Shown: positions 7,033 through 16,382 of the stretch, one piece after another | How positions within the stretch are numbered: the stretch's first letter is position 1 | How the letters are laid out: each line of letters begins with the position of its first letter | Assembly (NCBI RefSeq): GCF_030687715.1 | Contig: NZ_CP117445.1 | Span: forward strand, 2,648,501-2,712,500 | Length of the DNA stretch: 64,000 nucleotides | Direction: 5' to 3' | DNA from: Pseudomonas sp. FP2196 | Lineage (GTDB): Bacteria; Pseudomonadota; Gammaproteobacteria; Pseudomonadales; Pseudomonadaceae | The notes under the pieces: generated by a model | Databases searched by the model: none | What the model was told of the DNA's origin: nothing | Seen by the model: only the letters and a program-made list of their open reading frames with translations | Translations under genes and position numbers: made by a program

Positions 7033-9159
7033 ATGCGTCGAACTCTGCTTTCCATTTGTGTGCTGCAGGCGTTGTCCCCTTCTTCATGGGCCGAGCAAGA
7101 AGGTTCGGGCGCCTCAGCGCTTGAGCTGGACGCAACCGACATAGTGGGTAAGGCGGATTACGAACGGGCGGACGGCCCGGTACAGGGTTATCGCGCGACG
7201 CGTTCTGCCAGTGCCACCCGCACCGACACATCGATTCATGAAATACCGCAATCGATCAGCGTTGTATCGAAGGATGCCGTCGAGGACATCGGCGCAACGC
7301 GTCTACAGGATGCGCTGGACTACGCCGGCGGCGTAGGGCGGGCGAACAATTTTGGTGGGCAGGGCCTGACCACGTTTACGGTGCGCGGTTTTACCACCGG
7401 AGAGTTCTATCGCAATGGTTTTCCGATCAATCGTGGCTACCCGAACATGCCGGATGCCAACACCATCGAGCGTCTGGAGGTTCTTCGCGGGCCGGCGACC
7501 ATGTTGTATGGCCGGGGCGATCCTGGCGGTACGTTCAATGTCGTTTCCAAGCAGCCGCTAGCCGAGCCCACGGTGACATTGGGTAGCCAGTTGAACGATC
7601 AAGGCATGCAACGCGGCACGCTGGACGCTTCCGGCCCGCTGGATGAAGAGGGGCGTCTGGCCTATCGACTGAACGTGGTGGGCGAAGGGGGCGATACGTT
7701 TCGTGATCACGTTGAAACCGAACGCTATGGTGTGACGCCGGTTCTGACCTGGCAGGCAACCGATGCGACGCGGGTGATTTTCGAAGGCGATTTCATGCGC
7801 AACAATCATCCTCTGGATCGTGGTGTCACGCGCTACGCCAAACAGATCGGCACCGCATCGCGGGACACGTTCTTTGGAGAGAAAGACGCCGGCAAGTTGC
7901 ACAACGACAACAACATGGCGCAACTGCGTTTCGAACACATCCTGAATGACGACTGGACGCTGGGCGGTGGCTTCCAGTGGCTTGATGGCACGCTGGAGGG
8001 CAATGCGATTGAGGCCAACGGAATTGCAGATGATGGTCGAACCCTTGGACGCAACTTCAACTACCGCAAGCTGGAGTGGACAGACAAGGACACCCAGCTC
8101 AATCTGACCGGCCATTTCACCACCGGCGGCTTGCAGCACACTTTGCTGACCGGCATCGAATATGAAGACTACGACTACAAATCGATCATTCAACGCTCCA
8201 GTGGTGGTGTCGGTGCGTACCCGATCGACATCTTCAATCCGGTGTACGGCCAGCCTCGTCCGGCGCTGACCCGGACACCGACCCACGACAAAGAAAATCT
8301 CAAGACCTACGCTGCCTTCTTGCAGGACCAGGTAGCTGTGACCGAACGCCTCAAAGTGCTGGCCGGTGCGCGTTTCGAACGCTTCGAACACGACTACGAA
8401 ACTTACGTCCCTGGCGGTAAAAACTGGCAGGCCAGTGATAACGCGGTGACCCCGCGAATCGGCGTGACTTATGACCTGACCGATACCCTTGCGATCTACG
8501 CAGACACCGCGCGCTCGTTCAAACCCAACACCGGCGCAAGTCGACAGGGCGGTGGCTTTGAGCCGGAGAAAGGCAAGTCCTATGAGATGGGGCTGAAGTG
8601 GGAGGCACTGGATCAGCAGTTGAGCGTCGATGCGGCGATCTACCAGATCGAGAAGCGCAATGTACTGACCACCGATCCTGTGGACTCGACGTTCAGTGTG
8701 GCAGCGGGGGAAGTGCGCAGCCGTGGGCTTGATTTGAACGTCGCCGGCAACCTGAGCCCCGAGTGGCGGGTGATCGGTGGCTATGCCTACGTTGATGCGC
8801 AGGTGACCAAGGACAACGTGATTCGCTCCGGCACACGACTGGTGAATATCCCGAAAAACAGCTTCAGCCTGCTCAACGTTTATGAGTTCCAGGACGGCGC
8901 TTTCAAAGGGCTGGGTCTGGGGACAGGGCTCAAGTACGTCGATGAGCGCGCCGGACAAACCGCCAACACCGCTTTCTCGATGGACAGCTACACCGTCGTC
9001 GACTTGCTCAGCTACTACAAGGTCAATGACAAGGTGCGCCTCAATCTCGACGTGAAGAACCTCTTTGACCGTGATTACGAGGATGGGGCGTTCGGCAACA
9101 TCTACGCCTACCCGGGGGCGCCACGAACGGTGCAAGTCGGGATTGCCTATACCTTATAG
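7033..9159 (+). CDS. TonB-dependent siderophore receptor
   Basis: Outer-membrane ferric-siderophore receptor of 708 residues. A signal peptide (MRRTLLSICVLQALSPSSWA) is followed by a plug domain: IPQSISVVSKDAVEDIG, RGF, RLEVLRGPATMLYGRGDPGG and NVVSKQP (about residues 70-180). The 22-strand barrel ends in the typical VKNLFDRDYEDG and PRTVQVGIAYTL. There is no N-terminal STN signalling domain, so it is a plain transporter rather than an FpvA-type transducer. The ATG at 7033 follows AAGG at 7021-7024. The ligand cannot be named; the FhuA/FoxA-like class (hydroxamates) is plausible. No siderophore biosynthesis gene is nearby, which fits uptake of foreign siderophores. Confidence 0.93.
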   Translation: MRRTLLSICVLQALSPSSWAEQEGSGASALELDATDIVGKADYERADGPVQGYRATRSASATRTDTSIHEIPQSISVVSKDAVEDIGATRLQDALDYAGGVGRANNFGGQGLTTFTVRGFTTGEFYRNGFPINRGYPNMPDANTIERLEVLRGPATMLYGRGDPGGTFNVVSKQPLAEPTVTLGSQLNDQGMQRGTLDASGPLDEEGRLAYRLNVVGEGGDTFRDHVETERYGVTPVLTWQATDATRVIFEGDFMRNNHPLDRGVTRYAKQIGTASRDTFFGEKDAGKLHNDNNMAQLRFEHILNDDWTLGGGFQWLDGTLEGNAIEANGIADDGRTLGRNFNYRKLEWTDKDTQLNLTGHFTTGGLQHTLLTGIEYEDYDYKSIIQRSSGGVGAYPIDIFNPVYGQPRPALTRTPTHDKENLKTYAAFLQDQVAVTERLKVLAGARFERFEHDYETYVPGGKNWQASDNAVTPRIGVTYDLTDTLAIYADTARSFKPNTGASRQGGGFEPEKGKSYEMGLKWEALDQQLSVDAAIYQIEKRNVLTTDPVDSTFSVAAGEVRSRGLDLNVAGNLSPEWRVIGGYAYVDAQVTKDNVIRSGTRLVNIPKNSFSLLNVYEFQDGAFKGLGLGTGLKYVDERAGQTANTAFSMDSYTVVDLLSYYKVNDKVRLNLDVKNLFDRDYEDGAFGNIYAYPGAPRTVQVGIAYTL

Positions 9160-9301
9160 GTAAGCTTTAGTGGTGGTGGGGGCAGTCCCCCGCCACATTG
9201 CTGCCTCGCCGGTAACGCACTTTGGCGGTATTTACCGGCAAGGCTGTCCACCAGACAACATCCGATCGGCCCCACGGGCGTATGGCTCCATCGGCCAACC
9301 G

Positions 9302-10228
9302 TCACTGAAGTTGCGCCTGTTCGTCCCGACGTTGCAGAAGAAAATCGACGAAGACGCGTACGTGTTGCGGCACATAGCGACCGTGCGGGTAGAGCAGGGT
9401 GTAGGGCCTGGAGCGACCGCCAAATGGCTGAAGCACCTCGACGAGACGGCCGTCGGCCAATTCCTGTTCGACAATGAATTTGTAAGTCTGGAAAAGCCCC
9501 GCACCGTGTTTGGCCAGCGTGACGCCGCCGAGCACATCGTCAGAGCAGGAGTAGCCTCCGTCGGAGAACACCTCGCGATCCTTTCCTTCCTCCTGAAACA
9601 GCCAAGAAATTTTCCGCCCGCTGCTGGGCAACTCGAACTGGATGCACTCGTGCTGATCGAGGTCTTCCAGAGTGTGCGGCGTGCCGGCCTTGTGCAGATA
9701 GTCGGGCGAGGCGACCACCACCAGTTTCGCGTCTTCAAGCAGGCGCGCAATCATGCTGGAGTCCGGTTGTGCCCGCACGCGGATCGCCAGATCGTAGCCT
9801 TCGGCGACGAAGTCGATATTGCGATTACCCAGGTGAATGTCCACGGTAATTTCGGGGTATAGCGCTCGAAATTTTGGCAGCAGCGGCAGAATGCGGTGAT
9901 GCCCGTAAGTGGTCGGAAGACTGATGCGCAAGCGTCCAGAAGGTGTGGTCTGTGCGCCCATGACTTCTTGCTGGGCTTCAACCAATTGCGTCAGTGCCTG
10001 ACTGCATTGCTCGAAAAACTTTCTTCCCGCCTCGGTCAACCGAATGCTGCGCGTCGTTCTGGTAAACAGGCGCGAACCCAGCCTCTGCTCCATGCGCAGA
10101 ATCGACCGGCTCACCGCTGCCGGTGTTACCCCGGCCAGTTGGGCGGCAGCCGTGAAGCTACCGGCCTCGGCGGCGAGGCAAAAGAGCTCGATACTGCCCA
10201 ACTGCAAGTCATCAAAGTGGCGCTTCAT
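9302..10228 (-). CDS. LysR family transcriptional regulator
   Basis: 308-residue LysR protein. The winged helix spans residues 12-70 (FTAAAQLAGVTPAAVSRSILRMEQRLG, TRTTRSIRLTEAG), followed by the periplasmic-binding-like effector domain (SGRLRISLPTTYG onwards). It belongs to the CrgA/DmlR-like group. It lies downstream of the SDR/DsbA/tautomerase operon but is separated from it by the terminator at 10286-10316, so it has its own promoter. That operon is a plausible target. Confidence 0.9.
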   Translation of the reverse strand: MKRHFDDLQLGSIELFCLAAEAGSFTAAAQLAGVTPAAVSRSILRMEQRLGSRLFTRTTRSIRLTEAGRKFFEQCSQALTQLVEAQQEVMGAQTTPSGRLRISLPTTYGHHRILPLLPKFRALYPEITVDIHLGNRNIDFVAEGYDLAIRVRAQPDSSMIARLLEDAKLVVVASPDYLHKAGTPHTLEDLDQHECIQFELPSSGRKISWLFQEEGKDREVFSDGGYSCSDDVLGGVTLAKHGAGLFQTYKFIVEQELADGRLVEVLQPFGGRSRPYTLLYPHGRYVPQHVRVFVDFLLQRRDEQAQLQ

Positions 10229-10285
10229 AATCGATTACACCGAGAATCAACGGACATTTCATTCGGGTGTGTACCACAGGAAAAG

Positions 10286-10316
10286 GCACCGCCGGTATAG
10301 GCCGGCGGTGCTTTTT
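10286..10316. terminator. Bidirectional-looking terminator after the SDR operon
   Basis: Ten-base-pair stem GCACCGCCGG / CCGGCGGTGC (10286-10295 and 10302-10311), loop TATAGG. T-rich on the plus side (TTTTT) and CTTTT on the minus side. On the minus strand it lies 25 bases after the SDR stop. Confidence 0.8.
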
Positions 10317-10340
10317 CATGTCGTAAACAAAACGTCTGGA

Positions 10341-11051
10341 TCAATGACCTGCACTCTGGCCCCCGTCGACGTGAAGGATTTCGCCGGTCACGAAGTTCGC
10401 GGTGTCCAGATAAAGGATCGCTTGAACGATGTCATCAATCTCGCCCATGTGGCCAACCGGGTGCAGGTTGCCCAGCGCTTCGTGAGTCTCAACACCATGC
10501 ATCGGGGTCTTGATGATGCCGGGCGATACGGCGTTTACCCGAATTCCGCGCTTGGCATACTCGATGGCCAGCGATTTGGTCGCAGCGTTGATGCCACCCT
10601 TGGTCAGCGAGGCCAGAACCGACGGTACGCCATCAATCGCATGATCGACCAGACTGGTGGTGACGCTGACGATGTGTCCGCTGTTGTGCTTCTCCATCTC
10701 GGCAATGGCCAGTTGGGAGATGTGGAAGAAGCCGCTCATGTTGGTGGCCACGACCTGAGCGTAATCAGCTTTGCTGTACTCGGTGAACGGCTTCGCCACG
10801 AAGATGCCAGCATTGTTGACCAGCGTATCGATACGACCGAAGCGTGCGACGCCTTCGCGGATAACACGCTCGGCGGTTTCAGGGTCAGCGATGTCGCCAG
10901 CAACGGTCAGAATATCCGGGTCTGTCGACGGTGTGATGGAGCGTGAAGTGGCGACCACCTGATAGCCGCGATCACGAAAACCCTTTACCAGACCTGCGCC
11001 AATGCCTTGGGATGCGCCAGTAATCACTACAACTTTATTGGACGTGCTCAT
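10341..11051 (-). CDS. SDR family protein lacking the catalytic tyrosine
   Basis: 236-residue classical-SDR fold: TGASQGIG at 11-18, NNAG at 79-82, SVTTS near 129-133 and Lys151 in ASLTKGG. At the YxxxK position the tyrosine is replaced by Ala147, while the rest of the core, including SPGIIKTPMH, is intact. So the normal proton-relay residue is missing and the protein may use a different acid, or may bind without classical catalysis. It is the third gene of a tautomerase - DsbA - SDR operon. Confidence 0.85.
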   Translation of the reverse strand: MSTSNKVVVITGASQGIGAGLVKGFRDRGYQVVATSRSITPSTDPDILTVAGDIADPETAERVIREGVARFGRIDTLVNNAGIFVAKPFTEYSKADYAQVVATNMSGFFHISQLAIAEMEKHNSGHIVSVTTSLVDHAIDGVPSVLASLTKGGINAATKSLAIEYAKRGIRVNAVSPGIIKTPMHGVETHEALGNLHPVGHMGEIDDIVQAILYLDTANFVTGEILHVDGGQSAGH

Positions 11052-11101
11052 GATGAATCCTCATTGAATCGAAGTTAATTGAGTAAACAAATTTTCAACT
11101 G

Positions 11102-11758
11102 TCAGACGTGAGCGGCGACCTGCGCTGCCTGACGTAGCGCTTGCTCGTATTCGGCGACCGATTGCGATCCGGACATGAGTTGCCGATCATTCAGAACCAT
11201 CGCCGGAACCGAGTTGATGCCGCGCTGCTGGTAAAACGCTTCAAGTTCGCGCACTTCGCGACTGAACTCATCGGATGCCAGCACGGCTTGCGCACGTTCG
11301 GTATCAAGGCCAACTTCGCCAGCCAGCGTCACCAGCGTTTCACGGTCATTCGAATTCTTTCCGTCCGTGAAGTAAGCCCGTAACAGCACTTTCTTCAGTT
11401 CGCGTTGGAGCCCGTGTGTCGATGCCCAAAGCAACAAGCGATGGGCATCGAACGTGTTGTAAAAATGACTGCGTTTTTCCAGGTCAAAGCGAAAACCGAT
11501 TTGCGCGCCGCGTTCAATGATCATTGCGTTGCGTTCGGCCACTTGCTGAGCCGTGCGGCCGTACTTGCGGATCATGTGGGCGATGGCGTTTTCACCTTCC
11601 GCCGGCATGTCCGGATTCAGCTCGAACGGTTTGTAAGTGAGTTCAACCTCGACCTCACCCGCCAGGTTCGCGATCGCTTGTTCAAGTGCAGTAGCACCCA
11701 GTGCACACCAAGGGCAGACGACATCCGAGACAAAGTCGATTTTTACGGTGCGGCTCAT
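11102..11758 (-). CDS. DsbA family oxidoreductase, FrnE-like
   Basis: 218-residue thioredoxin-fold protein without a signal peptide, hence cytoplasmic. It has the CPWC active site (FVSDVVCPWCALG, residues 9-21) and the cis-proline loop SVPAMVLND. It matches the FrnE/2-hydroxychromene isomerase-like DsbA group, known from polyketide tailoring and stress tolerance. Its ATG overlaps the stop of the upstream tautomerase gene by four bases, so the two are coupled. The SDR follows after 50 bases. Confidence 0.88.
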   Translation of the reverse strand: MSRTVKIDFVSDVVCPWCALGATALEQAIANLAGEVEVELTYKPFELNPDMPAEGENAIAHMIRKYGRTAQQVAERNAMIIERGAQIGFRFDLEKRSHFYNTFDAHRLLLWASTHGLQRELKKVLLRAYFTDGKNSNDRETLVTLAGEVGLDTERAQAVLASDEFSREVRELEAFYQQRGINSVPAMVLNDRQLMSGSQSVAEYEQALRQAAQVAAHV

Positions 11759-11970
11759 GACTGCGAGTCCGACAACTGTTTGCGGTACTCCGTGGTCGTC
11801 ATACCGGCATAACCCCAGTTATCGGTATCAACTTCCTCGATCACGATGTGGGTGAGTTTCGGATCCTTATTCAGAACCCGTTCCATCGTTTCCGTGATTT
11901 CCTTGATCACCTGGGCTTTCTGCTCCCGAGTGACACCGTCACGGGTGATGCGCACGCTGATAAAAGGCAT
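11755..11970 (-). CDS. 4-oxalocrotonate tautomerase family protein
   Basis: 71-residue tautomerase. MPFISVRITRDG leaves Pro1 exposed after methionine removal, the catalytic base of this superfamily. The TREQKAQVIKEITETM helix and the hydrophobic second strand (THIVIEEV) are typical. The ATG at 11970 has GGAG eight bases upstream; an open frame upstream lacks similarity. It is the first gene of the tautomerase - DsbA - SDR operon. Small tautomerases act on keto-enol substrates in aromatic degradation; the substrate here is unknown. Confidence 0.85.
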   Translation of the reverse strand: MPFISVRITRDGVTREQKAQVIKEITETMERVLNKDPKLTHIVIEEVDTDNWGYAGMTTTEYRKQLSDSQS

Positions 11971-12133
11971 TTGGATATCTCCAGTCGCAGGCCTGTCGGA
12001 GTGATGGGCTGCTGTTGGAGAGAACTTTAAGAAGTTGCTGGAGATTGATAAATGGGGCTTGAGGTACATCATTTGTGATGCGGTGTATCAAATGTAAACG
12101 GCGAGATGGCCCCGATTGCGGCACCACCCGGAG

Positions 12134-12841
12134 CTACGGCGCGGCCGGGGCCAACATCTGCTCAATCCACTGTGCCTGTCGCGCGACCTCTTGCACTTTC
12201 GCCTCGGGTAACGCCTGCCGGGCCCGGGAGAAGTGGGTCAGCGTCTTCTGTTTCTGGCGAAGCTTGCGTTGCCATTTGGTCAGGAACGCCGGGCTGCGTG
12301 CCTTCATCTGCAACGGGCCGAAGTACAGCTCCTGGTCGGTATACGTCACTGACGCTGCGCGCTCGGCAACGATGATTTCGTAGTCGAAACGGTTCTCCCG
12401 CAGCACTTCTTCGCTGAGGATGCGGTAGCGGTTATTCATCAGCCATTGGCGCAGTGGCTGCTCGCCGCCGTTGGGTTGCAGGATCAGGCGTTCCTGGCCG
12501 CTCAAACGCGCTTTGCCGCACTCGAGGATGTCCCGAATGGTCTCGCCGCCCATGCCGCAAACAGTGATGGCGGTGACCCCGTCTTCCGGTTTGATAGCTG
12601 CCAGACCATTGGCCAGGCGCACGGTGATTCGGTGGTGCAGGTCGTTCTCGCGCACGGTACGTTCGGCCGACTGGAAAGGCGTCAACGCCACTTCGCCAGC
12701 CACCGCTTTTTCAATCAGGCCTCGGCGCATCAGTGCCACCGGCAAATAGCCGTGATCCGAGCCGATGTCGGCCAGTCGCGCGCCGGCAGGCACATGCGCC
12801 GCCACACGCTCCAGCCGCGTGGACAATGTCTGTTCGTTCAA
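12134..12841 (-). CDS. trmK: tRNA (adenine(22)-N1)-methyltransferase TrmK
   Basis: SAM-dependent methyltransferase of 235 residues for m1A22 of tRNA (COG2384). Motif I is ARLADIGSDHGYLPVALM, the catalytic loop ITVCGMGGETI, followed by LILQPNGGEQPLRQWL, all typical of TrmK. The family N-terminus NEQTLSTRLERV is preceded by TTG with AGGGG six bases upstream, so I place the start at that TTG (12841). A longer version beginning at TTG 12952 is possible but adds unmatched residues. Confidence 0.88.
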   Translation of the reverse strand: MNEQTLSTRLERVAAHVPAGARLADIGSDHGYLPVALMRRGLIEKAVAGEVALTPFQSAERTVRENDLHHRITVRLANGLAAIKPEDGVTAITVCGMGGETIRDILECGKARLSGQERLILQPNGGEQPLRQWLMNNRYRILSEEVLRENRFDYEIIVAERAASVTYTDQELYFGPLQMKARSPAFLTKWQRKLRQKQKTLTHFSRARQALPEAKVQEVARQAQWIEQMLAPAAP

Positions 12842-13044
12842 CGGCAACCCCTGTTCAGCAATAGCCTGCGGCGTCAGCGGCCGCAAAAAGGGTGCGACTC
12901 TGGCGAGCAACGCTTCGCGTGTCAAATTCTGGCGACAAGAGCACACGACCAATAGCTACGCGACTTTCGCCGGGGTTTGCAGGTAATCTGCCGGTTCGCT
13001 GACTAAAAACAACTTACTAAAACAAAACAAAAGCGGAGTCATTG

Positions 13045-13974
13045 ATGCAACCGATCCGTCTCGGCCTGGTGGGCTACGGCAAAATTGCGCAGGATCAACA
13101 CGTCCCGGCGATCCTCGCCAATCCCGGATTCCAGTTGGTATCTGTCGCCACGCAAGGCAAACCCTGCGCCGGTGTAGAGAATTTTCAGTCGTTGAGCGAG
13201 TTGCTCGAAAACGGTCCGCCGGTTGATGCGATCGCGTTCTGCACGCCACCGCAAGGTCGCTTCGCTCTGGTGCAACAGGCACTGGCAGCCGGCAAGCATG
13301 TGTTGGTGGAAAAACCGCCCTGCGCCACGTTGGGTGAAGCGATGGCATTGGTGACTCTGGCTGAACAGCAAGGCGTCAGCGCGTTGTTCGCCTGGCATTC
13401 ACGCTATGCGCCGGGCATTGCAGCCGCCCGCGACTGGCTTGCCACTCGCACCCTGCAAAGCGTGCAGATCGACTGGAAGGAAGACGTGCGCAAGTGGCAT
13501 CCCGGCCAGACCTGGATCTGGCAACCGGGCGGCCTCGGCGTCTTCGATCCGGGCATCAATGCCTTGTCGATCGCAACCCACTTGCTGGCGCTGCCGTTGT
13601 TCGTCGAATCGGCCGAATTGCGCGTGCCGAGCAACTGCCAGTCGCCGATTGCCGCGTCGATCAAAATGTCTGACGCGCGCCACCTCGATGTGCGCGCCGA
13701 GTTCGATTTTGACCATGGTCATGACGAACTCTGGAGCATCGAGATTCGCTGCGCCGAGGGCGTGCTGCGCCTGGATAACGGGGGGGCGGTGTTGAGTATC
13801 GATGGCGTGCGCCAAGCCGTGTCTGAGGAAGGCGAGTACGCGGCGGTGTATCGACATTTCCAGCAATTGATTGACGACAAGGCCAGTGATCTGGACCTGC
13901 AGCCGTTGCGGTTGGTGGCGGATAGTTTCTTTGTGGGGAGTCGGGTGGCGGTTGAGGCGTTTTACGACGCCTGA
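13045..13974 (+). CDS. gal: Gfo/Idh/MocA oxidoreductase, D-galactose 1-dehydrogenase type
   Basis: 309-residue NAD(P)-dependent dehydrogenase. The Rossmann motif is GLVGYGKIAQDQHVPAI (6-22), and VLVEKPPCATLGEA is the EKP motif of the family. It closely resembles, from memory, the P. fluorescens D-galactose 1-dehydrogenase, which oxidises galactose (and arabinose) to the lactone. The ATG at 13045 has GGAG six bases upstream. It is transcribed alone and closed by the terminator at 13993. A lactonase-type protein is far away (61051), so no local pathway is seen. Confidence 0.85.
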   Translation: MQPIRLGLVGYGKIAQDQHVPAILANPGFQLVSVATQGKPCAGVENFQSLSELLENGPPVDAIAFCTPPQGRFALVQQALAAGKHVLVEKPPCATLGEAMALVTLAEQQGVSALFAWHSRYAPGIAAARDWLATRTLQSVQIDWKEDVRKWHPGQTWIWQPGGLGVFDPGINALSIATHLLALPLFVESAELRVPSNCQSPIAASIKMSDARHLDVRAEFDFDHGHDELWSIEIRCAEGVLRLDNGGAVLSIDGVRQAVSEEGEYAAVYRHFQQLIDDKASDLDLQPLRLVADSFFVGSRVAVEAFYDA

Positions 13975-13992
13975 TCCCGACTGACCCCATCG

Positions 13993-14021
13993 AAAGCCTG
14001 CGCTGAGAGCAGGCTTTTTTT
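13993..14021. terminator. Terminator after gal, shared with the convergent FAD gene
   Basis: Stem AAGCCTGC / GCAGGCTT with loop GCTGAGA and seven T on the plus strand. The minus strand shows A/T-rich flanks too, and the FAD oxidoreductase stop is right at its edge. Confidence 0.85.
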
Positions 14022-15286
14022 CAGAAGCGAGACAGCGCGTAAGGCTCGATATTCGGCAAGTCGAGCATTGGGCCTTCCCTGGCTGGCAACACCATCCCCA
14101 CAACCATCTCCGCCGTCACCGCCGCCTGTGTCAGCCCCAAATGCTGATGCCCAAAAGCAAGCAGCACCTTGCCCCCGCACACCTGATCAATCACTGGCAG
14201 CGAATCCGGCAACGACGGCCGAAAGCCCATCCACGGTGTCGCCGCCTCAGCACTCAGCTCCTTGCGAAACAACCCCTTGCTCAACCGGTGCAACTGCCAG
14301 GCACGCTCCATGCTCGGTGGCTGTTCCAGCCCGGCGAACTCAACGGTGCCTGCCAGCCGAAAGCCATCAGACATTGGCGTCATGATGAACTTGCGCTCCA
14401 GCGAGGTGATGGGGAAGGGCAGGCGGTTGTGTTCCTGAGGGAGCATCAAGTGATAGCCGCGTTCGGTGTCCAACGGGACTTTGATGCCGGTGAGTGCGGC
14501 GGTGAGTTTTGCCGAGTGTGCACCGCAGGCGATCAGTACGCGGCGGGCCGTCAAACCTCCCGATCCGGTGACCAGCGCAACTCCGTGTTCCTGAACATAC
14601 CCGCCTTGCACCTGTTGCTTCATAAAGCTCACGCCGCAGGCCTTGGCCGCGTCGACCAATTCGCAAACCACGCGATACGGATCGACGAAATGCCCGGTGC
14701 TCGGAAAGAACAGACCGCCCTGAATCTGTTCGCTAAGTTGCGGCGCGGCCTGCCGTACTGCACCGGCCTGCCAGAAGTCGACGGGTACCTGTTGCTGACG
14801 CAGGCGGGCTTGCAGCGTTTCGATGGTCTGACGCGATTCGGCGCGTTCGAATACCAGCAATGAACCGTCGACTTTCAGCAGTTCGGGGCGCTGGATATCA
14901 GTGAGCAAACGATGCCACGCATCAAGGCTGCTTTCATTCAGCGCACGCAATCCATCGACCGTTTTCCGCAAAGGTCCCGAGCGCAGATTCAGCAATAGTC
15001 GGGTGAACCACGGCAGGGCGCGGGGCAGGTATTTCCAGTCCAGCCGCAGCGGCCCCATCGGGTCCATCATCATCGCCGGCAAGTGCTTGAGAATCGACAC
15101 ATCGGCAATCGGAAATACCTGTTCGGTCGCCAAGTGCCCGGCATTGCCGAACGAGGCGCCGTGGCCGGGCTCCTGTTGATCGATGACGACCACTCGCAAG
15201 CCTTGGCGCGCAAGACGCAGGGCGCAAGCGACGCCGATGATACCGGCGCCGACCACGGCGATGTCGTGCACGGGATTATTCGACAT
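14021..15286 (-). CDS. FAD-dependent D-amino acid dehydrogenase, probable D-hydroxyproline dehydrogenase
   Basis: 421-residue DAO-fold flavoprotein of the DadA type. The FAD motif is VVGAGIIGVACALRLARQG (11-29), and the C-terminal part has WMGFRPSLPDSLPVI and FGHQHLGLTQA. In this gene neighbourhood (4-hydroxyproline epimerase, deaminase, AraC regulator) it should oxidise cis-4-hydroxy-D-proline to pyrroline-4-hydroxy-2-carboxylate. P. aeruginosa uses a multi-subunit enzyme (LhpBEF) for this; here a single-chain enzyme takes the place. Same strand as 15380-17309, so probably the last gene of that operon. Confidence 0.85.
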   Translation of the reverse strand: MSNNPVHDIAVVGAGIIGVACALRLARQGLRVVVIDQQEPGHGASFGNAGHLATEQVFPIADVSILKHLPAMMMDPMGPLRLDWKYLPRALPWFTRLLLNLRSGPLRKTVDGLRALNESSLDAWHRLLTDIQRPELLKVDGSLLVFERAESRQTIETLQARLRQQQVPVDFWQAGAVRQAAPQLSEQIQGGLFFPSTGHFVDPYRVVCELVDAAKACGVSFMKQQVQGGYVQEHGVALVTGSGGLTARRVLIACGAHSAKLTAALTGIKVPLDTERGYHLMLPQEHNRLPFPITSLERKFIMTPMSDGFRLAGTVEFAGLEQPPSMERAWQLHRLSKGLFRKELSAEAATPWMGFRPSLPDSLPVIDQVCGGKVLLAFGHQHLGLTQAAVTAEMVVGMVLPAREGPMLDLPNIEPYALSRF

Positions 15287-15379
15287 GTTTTCGGTTTTCC
15301 CTTTGCCTGTCGAGCAGGCGATCGGCCTTGCGCTCCAGCGTTGGCAGCAACACGAGGGCTAGCTCAAAGTCTTTCAAGA

Positions 15380-16327
15380 TCAGGCGAAGTTCTGCTCTGC
15401 CGACCAGTTCTCGTACCAGTGACGGAACAGCGCGTATTGGGTCTGCGCATAACGACGCTGGGAGTCACTCAACGCATCGGTCTCGTTGAAGTGCAGGGAG
15501 TATTCCTTGTCACCGTTGAGCACCATCAGGTGTTTGTAATACAGCACCAGGTCGCAGCCCTCGTCGAAGGACGACAACACCGCCAGCGCCGATTCCAGCT
15601 CCAGCGCCTGACGTCGGGCTTTGGCGTCACCCTTGGCCGCTTGCTTGCTCAGCGCTACCAGTTGCAGCACTTCGCGAGGCAGGGCGTTGCCGATACCGGT
15701 AATGGCTCCGGTGGCGTTGCAGTTGACGAAGCCGTGCACCACTTGGGTGTCGACACCGACCATGAGGGTCACGTCGTCATCCTTGGAGGTGATGTTTTCC
15801 GCCGCGTAGCGCAAGTCGGCACCGCCGCCGAATTCCTTGAAGCCGATCAGGTTCGGGTGCTCGCGACGCAGGTCGAAGAACAGATCGGCGCGTGTGGCGA
15901 AGCCGTAGTATGGGCTGTTGTAGATAACCGCCGGCAGCCCGGGAGCTGCTTTGAGTATCGCGGCGAAGTGAGCCTTCTGCGCGGCGGCCGAAGCCCCCCG
16001 GGACAGCACTCGTGGAATTACCATCAAACCCTGCGCGCCGACTGTCGCGGCGTGGGCGGCATGGGACACCGCTTCGCGGCTATTCACCGCCCCGGTGCCG
16101 ACGATGGTTGGAATGCCCGCCGCGACTAGCCGCGCCACGCCTTCCTGGCGCTCGGCCTCGGTGAGCAGCGGCCAGTCGCCCATGGAGCCGCAATACACCA
16201 CCGCGCTCATGCCGATATCGATCAGCTCGCGACCCTTGGCCACCAATGCGTCGAAGTCCGGTTTGCGCTGGGCGGTGCACGGGGTCATCAGAGCCGGCAT
16301 GCAACCAGTGAAGACGTTGTCGCTCAT
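15380..16327 (-). CDS. lhpC: Dihydrodipicolinate synthase-family deaminase of the hydroxyproline pathway
   Basis: 315-residue DapA-superfamily aldolase-fold protein. The Schiff-base lysine is Lys164 (IGFKEFGG) and the partner tyrosine Tyr136 (VIYNSPYYG). Neighbouring lhpA and the FAD dehydrogenase identify it as the 1-pyrroline-4-hydroxy-2-carboxylate deaminase, which yields 2,5-dioxopentanoate. The ATG at 16327 has AAGGAG 8 bases upstream. No dehydrogenase for the next step is visible in the window. Confidence 0.87.
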   Translation of the reverse strand: MSDNVFTGCMPALMTPCTAQRKPDFDALVAKGRELIDIGMSAVVYCGSMGDWPLLTEAERQEGVARLVAAGIPTIVGTGAVNSREAVSHAAHAATVGAQGLMVIPRVLSRGASAAAQKAHFAAILKAAPGLPAVIYNSPYYGFATRADLFFDLRREHPNLIGFKEFGGGADLRYAAENITSKDDDVTLMVGVDTQVVHGFVNCNATGAITGIGNALPREVLQLVALSKQAAKGDAKARRQALELESALAVLSSFDEGCDLVLYYKHLMVLNGDKEYSLHFNETDALSDSQRRYAQTQYALFRHWYENWSAEQNFA

Positions 16328-16382
16328 TGTTCTAACTCCTTGGCACATCATTCAGATTGGCTTGAGAAATCAGGCTGGCAGC

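Noticed and set aside
7558..9135. 525-codon minus-strand frame opposite the TonB receptor
   Set aside because: Antisense shadow of a well-supported receptor in GC-rich DNA.
9171..9196. Hairpin GTGG-GGGGG / CCCCC-CCAC after the TonB receptor
   Set aside because: No T run follows, so I did not call it a terminator, although it may act as a Rho-independent pause or stabilising stem.
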